Positions 56,295-64,000 of a stretch of DNA of 64,000 bases are shown here, piece by piece. The notes under the pieces were generated by a model that did not search any database, was not told the DNA's origin, and was given only the letters and a program-made list of their open reading frames with translations. The DNA is from Rhodospirillaceae bacterium (GTDB taxonomy: Bacteria > Pseudomonadota > Alphaproteobacteria > Thalassobaculales > Thalassobaculaceae). The position numbers were made by a program, and so were the translations under genes. Positions within the stretch are counted from its first letter, which is position 1, and every line of letters begins with the position of its first letter. The stretch lies in assembly GCA_018401495.1 (NCBI GenBank), contig JAGYJX010000008.1, positions 186,001 to 250,000 on the forward strand. Direction: 5' to 3'.

Positions 56295-57779
56295 ATGGCC
56301 GACTGGGATGTCGTGGTGGTCGGAGCCGGCAACGCGGCGCTGTGCGCGGCCCTTGCGGCGCGCGAAAGCGGCGCCAGCGTGCTGGTCCTGGAGCGCGCGC
56401 CGCAGGACGAGGGCGGCGGCAACACCCGGTTCACCGCCGGTGCCATCCGCACGGTTTACAACAGTGTCGACGACCTGCGGGCGCTGATGCCGGACCTCAC
56501 CGACGAGGAAGTCTCGATCACCGATTTCGGCACCTACACCAGCGACCAGTTCTTCGACGACATGTTCCGGGTGACCCAGTACCGCTGCGATCCCGACCTC
56601 GCCGAGACCCTGATCACCCGCTCCTACGACACGCTTGGCTGGATGCGGGGCAAGGGCGTGCGGTTCCAGCCGATCTGGGGCCGCCAGGCGTTCAAGGTGG
56701 ACGGCCGTTTCAAGTTCTGGGGCGGCCTGACGGTCGAGGCCTGGGGCGGCGGGCCCGGGCTGGTCGAGGCGCTCTGGCAGGCGGCGGCGCGCAACGGTAT
56801 CGAGATCCGCTATTCGGCGCGCGTGCTTGAACTTCTATACGACGACGTCGCGGTCACCGGCGTGCGGGTAAAGTCCCCGAGCGGCGTGGAGAGCATCCGC
56901 GCCAAGGCGGTGGTGCTGGCGGCCGGCGGCTTCCAGGCCAACCCGGAGTGGCGGACCCGCTATCTCGGCGCCGGATGGGAACTGGCCAAGGTGCGCGGCA
57001 GCCGATTCAACACCGGCGACGGCATCCGCATGGCGTTGGCGATCGGTGCCGCACCCTACGGCAACTGGTCCGGGTGCCACGCCGTCGGCTGGGACTACAA
57101 CGCGCCCGAGTTCGGCGACCTGTCGGTCGGCGACAACTTCCAGAAACACTCCTACCCGTTCGGCATCATGATCAACGCCGAGGGCAAGCGCTTCGTCGAC
57201 GAGGGCGCCGACTTCCGCAACTACACCTACGCCAAGTACGGCCGGGTGATCCTCAACCAGCCCAACCAGTTCGCCTGGCAGATCTTCGACCAGAAGGTCA
57301 CCCACCTGCTGCGCGACGAGTACCGCATCCGGCGGGTCACCAAGGTGACCGCCGACACGCTGGAGGATCTCGTCGGCAAGCTGGAGGGCGTCAACCCGGT
57401 CGCCGCGCTCGCCGAGCTGAAGGCCTGGAACCAGGCGGTCCGTGCCGACGTGCCGTTCGATCCCAACGTCAAGGATGGCCGCGGGACCAATGGCCTCGCG
57501 GTGCCGAAGTCGAACTGGGCCAACCGCCTTGATGCGCCGCCCTACGAGGCCTATCAGGTCACCTGCGGGGTGACGTTCACCTTCGGCGGCCTGCGCATCG
57601 ACGGCAACGGCCAGGTGCAGGACGTCGACCTGGCGCCGATTCCGGGCCTCTACGCGGCGGGCGAACTGATCGGCGGGTTGTTCTATTTCAACTACCCGGG
57701 TGGCACCGGGCTGATGTCGGGAGCGGTCTTCGGCCGGCTCGCCGGCACCGCCGCCGGGATCGCCACGACGGCAGGCTGA
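56295..57779 (+). CDS. FAD-dependent dehydrogenase, tricarballylate dehydrogenase (TcuA)-like
   Basis: A 494-residue flavoprotein of the fumarate-reductase/succinate-dehydrogenase group. WDVVVVGAGNAALCAALAAR is the FAD loop. EGGGNTRFTAGAIRTVYNS, VVLAAGGFQANPEWRTRYLG, FRNYTYAKYGRVILNQPNQF and PGLYAAGELIGGLFYFNYPG match the TcuA branch. It would oxidise a tricarboxylate or similar acid, passing electrons to a partner that is not encoded nearby (no TcuB). It is divergent from the TPP-enzyme gene and in line with the GntR gene. Confidence 0.84.
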   Translation: MADWDVVVVGAGNAALCAALAARESGASVLVLERAPQDEGGGNTRFTAGAIRTVYNSVDDLRALMPDLTDEEVSITDFGTYTSDQFFDDMFRVTQYRCDPDLAETLITRSYDTLGWMRGKGVRFQPIWGRQAFKVDGRFKFWGGLTVEAWGGGPGLVEALWQAAARNGIEIRYSARVLELLYDDVAVTGVRVKSPSGVESIRAKAVVLAAGGFQANPEWRTRYLGAGWELAKVRGSRFNTGDGIRMALAIGAAPYGNWSGCHAVGWDYNAPEFGDLSVGDNFQKHSYPFGIMINAEGKRFVDEGADFRNYTYAKYGRVILNQPNQFAWQIFDQKVTHLLRDEYRIRRVTKVTADTLEDLVGKLEGVNPVAALAELKAWNQAVRADVPFDPNVKDGRGTNGLAVPKSNWANRLDAPPYEAYQVTCGVTFTFGGLRIDGNGQVQDVDLAPIPGLYAAGELIGGLFYFNYPGGTGLMSGAVFGRLAGTAAGIATTAG

Positions 57780-57826
57780 GCCCGGGACTCGAAGCCGCGG
57801 TCCGGGGCAACGCGGAAACGGATGGC

Positions 57827-58570
57827 ATGGTACGCGCGAACGGTGGCGAAGGCAGCGAAGCGGGGCTTGAGTCCCGGGGCGAGATCGCCTACGCCCGCCT
57901 GAAGGAGTCGATTCAGGCAGGCGAGTTGAAGCCCGGCCAGCGGATCCGCGAGGTCGAGATGGCCGAGCGGCTGAAGATGAGCCGCACGCCGGTTCGCGAG
58001 GCGCTGCGACGGCTGGAGGCCGACGGCCTGCTGACCTTCGCGCCGTACCGCGGAATGGTGATCGCCGAACTCGACCATCAGGCGGTCATGGAACTCTACC
58101 AGATGCGCGAGGTGCTGGAGGGCACCGCGGCGGCGCTGGCGGCGCGGCACGCCTCCGAAGCCGAGGTAGCGATCCTGCTCGACATCATGGCCAGCGATCC
58201 CGGTGACGATGCCGATCCGCGGCGCCACGCCCAGCACAACCGGCAGTTTCACGGCGCGCTGTACCGCGCCGCCCACAATCGCTATCTGCTGAAGACCCTG
58301 AACGTGCTGCGCGACGCCATGGCGCTGTTGGGCATGACGACGCTGTCGCTGACCGGACGCTCCGACACCGCCCGCGAGGAGCACGCCGCCATCGTCCACG
58401 CCATCCAGTCGCACGACCCGGCGGCGGCCGAGAAGGCGGCGCGCGCCCACATCCGATCGGCGCAACTGGCCCGCATCCGGCTGATGTTCGGGGACGCCGA
58501 CGCGGCATCGGCGGGGACCCAAACGACGAACGGCCCGGCGGAAGGCCGGGCCGTGTCGAAAGGCGATTGA
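57827..58570 (+). CDS. GntR-family regulator with FCD domain
   Basis: A 247-residue regulator. Residues 20-90 are the winged helix (EIAYARLKESIQAGELKPGQ, MSRTPVREALRRLEADGLLT). Residues 95-225 are an FCD ligand domain with LYQMREVLEGTAAALAARHA, QHNRQFHGALYRAAHNRYL and EEHAAIVHAIQSHDPAAAEK, which keep metal-binding Asp/His positions. It lies 47 bases after the flavoprotein gene. It should control that gene and the divergent TPP enzyme through the palindrome at 56216. The last ten codons overlap a hairpin that may terminate the opposite atp operon. Confidence 0.88.
   Translation: MVRANGGEGSEAGLESRGEIAYARLKESIQAGELKPGQRIREVEMAERLKMSRTPVREALRRLEADGLLTFAPYRGMVIAELDHQAVMELYQMREVLEGTAAALAARHASEAEVAILLDIMASDPGDDADPRRHAQHNRQFHGALYRAAHNRYLLKTLNVLRDAMALLGMTTLSLTGRSDTAREEHAAIVHAIQSHDPAAAEKAARAHIRSAQLARIRLMFGDADAASAGTQTTNGPAEGRAVSKGD
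58530..58554 (-). terminator. Probable terminator of the F0 ATP synthase operon
   Basis: ACGGCCCGGC and GCCGGGCCGT form a perfect 10-bp stem with a five-base loop. Read on the minus strand the stem is followed by TCGTCGTTTG, 31 bases past the atpF stop. It lies inside the last codons of the convergent GntR gene. The T tract is weak. Confidence 0.55.
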
Positions 58571-58584
58571 CGCTCGCGCGGCGG

Positions 58585-59067
58585 CTACTGGAGCCGGGTC
58601 GGGATCTCCGAGACCGCGTCGGTCACCAGCCGCGAGCGTACCGTATCGTTCATGTTCGAGACGATGAGCTGGCGGGTCGCTGCGATCGCCAGGTCGACCA
58701 TCTGCTCGCGCACGTCCTGCAGGGCCTTGACCTCGGCGGCCGCGATCTTCTCCACGGCGAGCTGCTCGCGCCGCGCCAGCGACACCTCCAGCTTGGCCTC
58801 GCCCTCCTCGCGCATCCGCTTCGCCTCCTCGCGGGCGTGCGCCAGGATGGCCTCGGCCTCCTTCAGCGCGTCACGCTGCAGGCGCTGGTAGTTGGCCTTG
58901 GCAGCCTGCGCCTCTTCGCGCAGGTTCTGGGCTTCCTCGAGCCGGCGCCGGATCTCGTCGGCCCGGGCGTCGAGGGCGGCGGTCGCCTTCTGCCAGACCA
59001 TCTTCGCGATCAGCACCACGAACAGGACGAAGGATACGGCGACCCAGAACGTCGGATCGGACAGCAT
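58585..59067 (-). CDS. atpF: F0F1 ATP synthase subunit b
   Basis: A 160-residue stator subunit. One N-terminal membrane helix (FWVAVSFVLFVVLIAKMVW) is followed by a long charged coiled coil (LDARADEIRRRLEEAQNLRE ... EEAKRMREEGEAKLEVSLAR). It joins the a subunit in the membrane to delta on F1. Its ATG overlaps the b' stop by one base (TGATG). It is the last gene of the F0 operon. Confidence 0.93.
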   Translation of the reverse strand: MLSDPTFWVAVSFVLFVVLIAKMVWQKATAALDARADEIRRRLEEAQNLREEAQAAKANYQRLQRDALKEAEAILAHAREEAKRMREEGEAKLEVSLARREQLAVEKIAAAEVKALQDVREQMVDLAIAATRQLIVSNMNDTVRSRLVTDAVSEIPTRLQ

Positions 59068-59669
59068 CAGGCTTCTCCTCCGGCCGCAGCCTCGACCGCC
59101 CTGCTGACGTCGTTCGCGCTCGGCTCGATGCCGATCAGCTTGGCGGTGGCGGCGGCAGCGGTCTCGCTGGCCACGGTCCGCAGGTTCTCAAGCGCCTCGG
59201 CCCGCTGCTTGGCGATGCGGGTCTCGGCGGTCTTGGTCTTGCGGGCCAGCTTCTTCGCGGCTTCGGTCTCGGCGTCGGTGTGGTCCTTGGCGATCAGGGC
59301 GCCGGTCTCCCGGAACAGGTCCTGAGCCTTGCCGCGGGCCTCGGCCAACGCCTTCTCGTACTCGGCTTGCACCGAGGCCGCCTCGGCGCGCAGCCGCTCG
59401 GCGGTCTCGATGTCGTCGGCGATCCGCTCCTGCCGCTCCTCGAGAACCTCGGCGATGCGCGGCAGCGCCACCTTCGACATGATCAGGTAGAGGATCACGA
59501 AGGTGACGACGAGCCAGAAGATCTGCGTCGGGTAGGTGTCGGCGTCGAGCTGAGGAAGCCCGCCGCCGCCCTCGCCGCCGGTGGCGGCCAGCACGGGCGA
59601 CGCCAGCAGTCCGGCGATCGCCGCCGTCGTGCCCAGCGCCGGGCCTCGCAGCCACGCGTAGCAGTTCAT
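59067..59669 (-). CDS. atpF': F0F1 ATP synthase subunit b'
   Basis: A 200-residue b-type subunit with an N-terminal leader (MNCYAWLRGPALGTTAAIAG). TQIFWLVVTFVILYLIMSKV is the membrane helix and RIAEVLEERQERIADDIETA the coiled coil. Having separate b and b' genes is typical of alphaproteobacteria and photosynthetic bacteria, where the stator is a heterodimer. The start at 59669 has GGAGGG upstream; an in-frame ATG at 59699 is less likely. Confidence 0.92.
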   Translation of the reverse strand: MNCYAWLRGPALGTTAAIAGLLASPVLAATGGEGGGGLPQLDADTYPTQIFWLVVTFVILYLIMSKVALPRIAEVLEERQERIADDIETAERLRAEAASVQAEYEKALAEARGKAQDLFRETGALIAKDHTDAETEAAKKLARKTKTAETRIAKQRAEALENLRTVASETAAAATAKLIGIEPSANDVSRAVEAAAGGEA

Positions 59670-59721
59670 GCCTTCACCCTCCTCGCGAGGGAGCCGCACC
59701 GGAAACCCGGTGCCGCCCGGA

Positions 59722-59946
59722 TCAGGTGAACAGGATGAGGAACGCGATCAGCAGCGCGAACAGCGCCACGGCTTCGGTCAGCGCGAAGCCCAGAATGCCG
59801 ATGCCGAAGACCTCGTTGCGCGCGGCCGGGTTGCGGGCGATCGAGGCGATCAGGGTCGAGAAGATGTTGCCGATGCCGACGCCGACGCCCATCAGGGCGA
59901 TAACGGCAAGGCCGGCTCCGATCATCTTGGCAGCTTCGACGTCCAT
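59722..59946 (-). CDS. atpE: F0F1 ATP synthase subunit c
   Basis: A 74-residue proteolipid with two membrane helices. The proton-binding Glu lies in [20 protein letters not shown] and the polar loop in [16 protein letters not shown]. It forms the rotor ring. It sits between atpB and atpF', the usual place. Nothing in the second helix suggests a sodium-binding type. Confidence 0.96.
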   Translation of the reverse strand: MDVEAAKMIGAGLAVIALMGVGVGIGNIFSTLIASIARNPAARNEVFGIGILGFALTEAVALFALLIAFLILFT

Positions 59947-60003
59947 GTTATGCGTCCTTCCGTCTATCGGGGATGGTGGATGGGGTAGGTGCGACGCCGG
60001 CGC

Positions 60004-60729
60004 CTAGTGATGCAGGTGCAGCGCGTCGCGGAGATAGATGCAGGTGAGGATCGTGAACACGTAGGCCTGCAGGACCGCGACCAGGATCTCGAACCCGGTC
60101 AGCGCGATCAGGACCAGCATCGGCGCCACGCCGAACACGCCGAGCGCCACCACGAAGCCGCCGAACACCTTCATCATGGTGTGGCCGGCCATCATGTTCG
60201 CGAACAGCCGCACCGACAGGCTGATCGGGCGCGACAGGTACGACAGGATCTCGATCGGGATCAGCAGCGGCGCCATGTAGATCGGCGCGCCGGCCGGGAA
60301 GAAGAAGCCGAGGAAATGCACCCCGTGCTTGACGATCGCGATCACCGTCACGCCGATGAACACCGCCATCGCCATGGCGAAGGTCACGATGATCTGGCTG
60401 GTGAAGGTGTAGGCGTACGGCACCATGCCGAGCAGGTTGCCGAGCAGGATGAACATGAACAGCGCGAAGATGAACGGGAAATACGGCCGTCCGTCGGACC
60501 CGACCTGCTCGCGGACCATGTTGGCGATGAATTCGTAGGACAGCTCGGCCATCGACTGCCAGCGGTTCGGCACGAGCTGCCGGCCGCGCATCGACTGCGT
60601 CAGGAACACGGCCGCCGCCACCACGGCGAGCGCCATGAACAGCGCCGAGTTGGTGAAGGAGAGATCCACGCCGCCGATCTCGATCGGAATCAGCGGCTTC
60701 AGCTCGAATTGTTCGACCGGCGACGCCAC
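60004..60729 (-). CDS. atpB: F0F1 ATP synthase subunit a
   Basis: A 241-residue membrane protein. The essential Arg lies in SRPISLSVRLFANMMAGHTM, and the C-terminal half ILVAVLQAYVFTILTCIYLR is typical. It forms the proton half-channels beside the c ring. It starts at GTG 60729 behind GAGAGGGG, just after the probable atpI stop. Confidence 0.95.
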   Translation of the reverse strand: MASPVEQFELKPLIPIEIGGVDLSFTNSALFMALAVVAAAVFLTQSMRGRQLVPNRWQSMAELSYEFIANMVREQVGSDGRPYFPFIFALFMFILLGNLLGMVPYAYTFTSQIIVTFAMAMAVFIGVTVIAIVKHGVHFLGFFFPAGAPIYMAPLLIPIEILSYLSRPISLSVRLFANMMAGHTMMKVFGGFVVALGVFGVAPMLVLIALTGFEILVAVLQAYVFTILTCIYLRDALHLHH

Positions 60730-60732
60730 GCG

Positions 60733-61109
60733 CTACCCCTCTCGCTCCGTCCCGCCCCGGTCGCCGCTGTCCGGCGACGTCCTTGGGCTTGCGGTATCCC
60801 AACTGACAGCCCCTGGCCCGTCGCTGCACGGAAGACATTCATCATGCCACCCGCGGCGCCGAGAAAGAAAAACACGATCATCAGCCAGGGGCCCGTCCCC
60901 AGCCAGTGATCAAGCGCATACCCGATTCCGGCGCCGACCGCGACTCCCGCCACCAGTTCGACCCCGACCCGAAACGCCAGACCCATGGCCGATCCCGGAA
61001 GGTTCGGCGAGAGCATCTCCGCCTGCTTTGCCCGGTCCTGGGTCCCCCGCGCCTTCTTCAGGCGGGCGTCCAGGTCGTCGAGCGATGGCGGGATGTCTCG
61101 GTCTTGCAT
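60733..61109 (-). CDS. atpI: AtpI protein (frameshifted C-terminus near 60800)
   Basis: MQDRDIPPSLDDLDARLKKA starts at 61109. Two membrane helices follow (GLAFRVGVELVAGVAVGAGI, PWLMIVFFFLGAAGGMMNVF). AtpI proteins help assemble the c ring or supply Mg2+. The given frame after GQGLSVG does not look like an AtpI tail and runs into atpB. A change to GYRKPKD and then SPDSGDRGGTEREG would end at the TAG at 60733, just before atpB. That needs a net shift of one missing (or two extra) bases. First gene of the F0 operon. Confidence 0.78.
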
Positions 61110-61325
61110 CCCCGGACCAGGGACCGGCGGTCGCCCGCGGCCCAGAATCGGTTGAAACGACGGCGGATCCACGCTTAGGGCATGCACCCGACCGCACCTT
61201 GCCGGTGCCCCGGCGAAAGCGGCGCAACCATACGCACGCCCCCTGGGGGTGTCAAGGCTGTGTGCCGCAGCGCAACGCGCCTACAACCATTTGAAAACGT
61301 TGATAGTTATTCGACGGTGCTGAAA

Positions 61326-64000
61326 TCAGCTGGCGTCGCGCAGCCGCTCCGCGCGCGCCAGGTCGACGGACACCAGCTGGCTGACTCCGCGCTCGGCCAT
61401 GGTCACGCCGAACAGCCGGTCCATGCGGGCCATGGTCATGCGGTGGTGGGTGATGACCAGGAACCGGGTGTCGGTCTCCTTCACGATGTCCTGCAGGAGC
61501 GAGCAGAACCGGTCGACGTTGGTGTCGTCGAGCGGCGCGTCGACCTCGTCGAGCACGCAGATCGGCGACGGGTTGGTGAGGAACACGGCGAACACCAGGG
61601 CCACCGCGGTCAGCGCCTGCTCGCCGCCGGACAGCAGCGACAAATGCTGCATGCGCTTGCCCGGCGGGCTCGCCATGATCTCCAGCCCGGCGTCCAGCGG
61701 ATCGTCGGCCTCGGTCAGCTCCAGGTGCGCCTCGCCGCCGCCGAACAGCCGCCCGAACAGCGTCTGGAAGTGCCGGTCGACGCGGTGGAAGGCGTCCAGC
61801 AGCCGCTCGCGGCCTTCCCGGTTCAGCGACGAGATGGCGGCGCGCAGCCGCTGGATCGCCCCGGTCAGGTCGTCGCGCTCGTTCTCCATGCCCTGGACCT
61901 GCTGGTCGAGTTCCTCGAGCTCGGTCTCGGCCCGCAGGTTGACCGGGCCGATGCCCTCGCGCTCGCCGATCAGCCGATCGAGCTTGGCCTGGGTCTGGTC
62001 GGCGTCCGGCATCGGCTCGGCGGGGTCGATGCCGGCGACCTCCAGGATCTTGTCGGGGGTGCAGTCCAGGCGCTCGGCGATCCGCTCGCGCTCGACGCGC
62101 AGGGACTGGTTGATCTGGTCGAGCGCGGCCTCGGCGCGGATCCGGGCCTCGCGGGCCTCGGCGGCGGCGCGCTCGGCGTCGCGCGCGGCGCGGTCGAGCT
62201 CGGACTGCCGGCTTTCCGCGGCCACCAGCCGGTCGGCGGCGCGGCGACGGCCGGCTTCGGAGTCCTCGAGCTTTTCGGTAAGCACGGCGCGCTGGGCGCG
62301 GATCTCGTCGGGGCGCGACTGCAGGCGCTCGATCTCGGCCTGTTCGGCGGCACGCCGCCCGTCGAGTTCGGTGACCCGGGTCTCGGCGCGGGTCCGGCGG
62401 TCGGCCCAGGATCCCAGCTCCTGCATCACCTGGGCGAGCCGGGCGCGGCGCCCGGCGCTCTCCCGCACCAGGCGGTCGTGCTCGGTGCGGGCCTCGACCA
62501 GCTCGGCCCGGCGCTCGGCGAGGGTCGCCCGGAACGCCTGGGAGTTGCGCCTGCAGCGCCTCGACCTCGGGCAGCTCGGCCAGCCCGGCCTCGGCCGATT
62601 GGCGCTGCGTGGTCGCCTCGGCGCGCTCCTCGGCGAGCCGGGCGGCGCCGTCGTCGAGCGCCGACAGCTTGGTCTCGACCGCCGACACCCGCGCGTCCAG
62701 CTCGGCGGCGCGCGTGCGGGCCGCCGAGCGCGCCGTCGAGGCCTCCGACAGCCGGGTCCGGGCGCGCTCCACCGCCTCGTCGGCGGCGGCGAGGCGGGCC
62801 TCGGCCTCCGACACCGCGGCGCGGGCGGCGGCCCGCTCGCCGGCCTTGGAGGCCAACTGGGCGTCCAGCTCGGCGAGCCGGTTGCGGCGCTCCAGGCGGA
62901 TCACCGCCGCCGAGGGCGCGCCGGGGCTCACCGCGTAGCCGTCCCAGCGCCACACCCCGCCGGCGCGGGTCACGACGCGGGCGCCGGTCGGCAGGCTCGG
63001 GCTGGGCGGCGCGGGCGGCGGCCGGGTCGGCGGCGACGCCGGTGCGGGCCAGCCGGCGGGCGAGGGCCTCCGGCGCCACCACCCGCGCGGCGAGCGGCTC
63101 GATCCCGGCCGGCCACGCCGCCGTCGTCCGGCAGCGCCGGCAGGGCGCGCCAGCCGGTGGCGGTGTCGGCGGCGGCGTCGGCCAGCCCGGGCGCTTCCAG
63201 GTCGTCGCCGAGGGCGGCGCCGAGCGCCGCCTCCCAGCCGGGCGTGACGGTCACCTGGTCGACGATCGGCGCGCTCTTGTCCTGCTTCTGCACCAGCAGC
63301 CGGCGCAGCCCGTCGGCTTCGGCCTCGAGCGCGGCGACGGTGGAATCGATGGCGCGCAGCGCGGCGCGGGCCTGGTTGTCGGCGAGCTTGGCGGCCTCGT
63401 GGGCTTCCCGCGCCGCCGGCACCGCCGTCTCGGCCTCGGCGACCGCCGCCTCGGCGGCCGTGACGGCGCGGCTCGCGGCCTCGCGATCGGCGGCGGGAAC
63501 CGCCTGGCGCGCCAGATCGGCCCGGCGATCGGCCATCTCGGCCTGCTGGCGCTCCAGCCGGGCAATGCGGTCGGCGGACTGGCGGATCTGGCGCTCCAGG
63601 GCGGCGCGGCGGGCGTCGGCCACGGCGATCGCCTCGGTCGCCTTGTGCACCGCCTCCTCGGCCTCCTCGGCGGCACGGTTGATCCGGGTCAGCGCCGCCT
63701 GGCTGGCCTCCTGGGCTTCGGCCTCGCCTTCGCCGGCGGCCGTCAGCGTGTCGCGCTCGGCGGTCAGGCGGGCCAGCGTGACCGCCGCTTCCTCAAGCAG
63801 CGCCCGCTCGCGCTCGGCGTCGTCGGCGATCTGGCGCAGCCGGGTCTCGGCCTCGCTGCGGGCGGTGGCGATCCGACGCTCCTCGGCGTCGAGTTCGCCG
63901 CGGGCCAGGCTGAAGCGCTGCAGTTCGGCGGCGGCGGCGGCCTCGATCTGGCGCAGCTCCGGCAGGGCGGCGGCGGATTCCGCCTGGGCGGTCGACGCCT
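61326..64000 (-). CDS. smc: Chromosome segregation protein SMC, 3' part (frameshifts near 63112, 63005 and 62552)
   Basis: The C-terminal ATPase half is clear: [20 protein letters not shown] (signature) and [20 protein letters not shown] (Walker B), ending at 61326. Upstream are the long coiled coil ([40 protein letters not shown]) and the hinge region ([30 protein letters not shown]). The N-terminal part lies beyond the window. Three frame changes split the reading. SMC is essential in most bacteria, so these are almost surely sequence errors. It folds and moves the chromosome with ScpA and ScpB. Confidence 0.9.

Noticed and set aside
61252..64000. Possible split smc from programmed frameshifting
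   Set aside because: Three separate shifts without slippery-sequence features. Assembly error explains them better.

Overview
The window is GC-rich (roughly 68-70 %) and gene-dense. It looks like the chromosome of an alphaproteobacterium, probably a Rhodospirillales-type lineage. The support for this is an F0 operon ordered atpI-atpB-atpE-atpF'-atpF apart from F1, a separate b' subunit, an ECF sigma/ChrR pair, a DUF1127 protein, an IalB-like protein, 3-hydroxybutyrate/acetoacetate genes, and many ABC/TRAP/DMT transporters with GntR-FCD regulators. The lineage is inference. No rRNA, tRNA, CRISPR array or prophage was seen.

Layout. 0-3.9 kb: end of a two-subunit aconitase X, a DMT transporter, an NAD-epimerase and an epoxide-hydrolase-like enzyme. 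3.9-5.8 kb: a complete IS256-family element inserted in a REP-like intergenic repeat. 5.8-16.9 kb: TerC protein, amidohydrolase, cyclophilin, minimal metzincin, 3-hydroxybutyrate dehydrogenase plus patatin, pterin dehydratase, SDR, DMT transporter, acetoacetyl-CoA synthetase and a DgcZ-like diguanylate cyclase. 17-18.3 kb: an orphan secreted protein behind an AT-rich stretch. 18.3-22.1 kb: a TRAP transporter operon ending in a PuuE-like deacetylase. 22.3-27.1 kb: small protein, LysR and DUF1127, methyltransferase, asparaginase, TrmH-type methylase. 27.1-35.5 kb: a seven-gene operon (amino-acid ABC transporter, M20 peptidase, ureohydrolase, epimerase, deacetylase), divergent from a GntR regulator with two winged helices and followed by a DUF1989 gene. 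35.6-48.9 kb: ChrR/ECF sigma, IalB-like protein, rlmN, Smr-like protein, BI-1 protein, several uncharacterised envelope proteins, response regulator, aminotransferase, SDR, mtgA, slipin/NfeD. 49-58.6 kb: malate synthase G, an ethylene-receptor-like histidine kinase, and an MFS/TPP-enzyme/flavoprotein/GntR locus. 58.6-64 kb: F0 ATP synthase operon and the 3' part of smc.

How the genes work together. bdhA and acetoacetyl-CoA synthetase together would take 3-hydroxybutyrate to acetoacetyl-CoA, and malate synthase G would feed glyoxylate-derived C2 units into the TCA cycle. Two transport-plus-hydrolase operons (TRAP plus PuuE-like; ABC plus M20, ureohydrolase and PgdA-like) suggest scavenging of small nitrogen compounds. 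Three regions carry TTGTATACAA-type palindromes expected for GntR-FCD regulators.

Quality warning. About 17 otherwise full-length genes, including housekeeping ones (smc, atpI, mtgA, glcB), are interrupted by single-base frame changes, many of them at runs of G or C. This looks like uncorrected sequencing or assembly error rather than mass pseudogenisation. I annotate these as whole genes and give the approximate shift positions.
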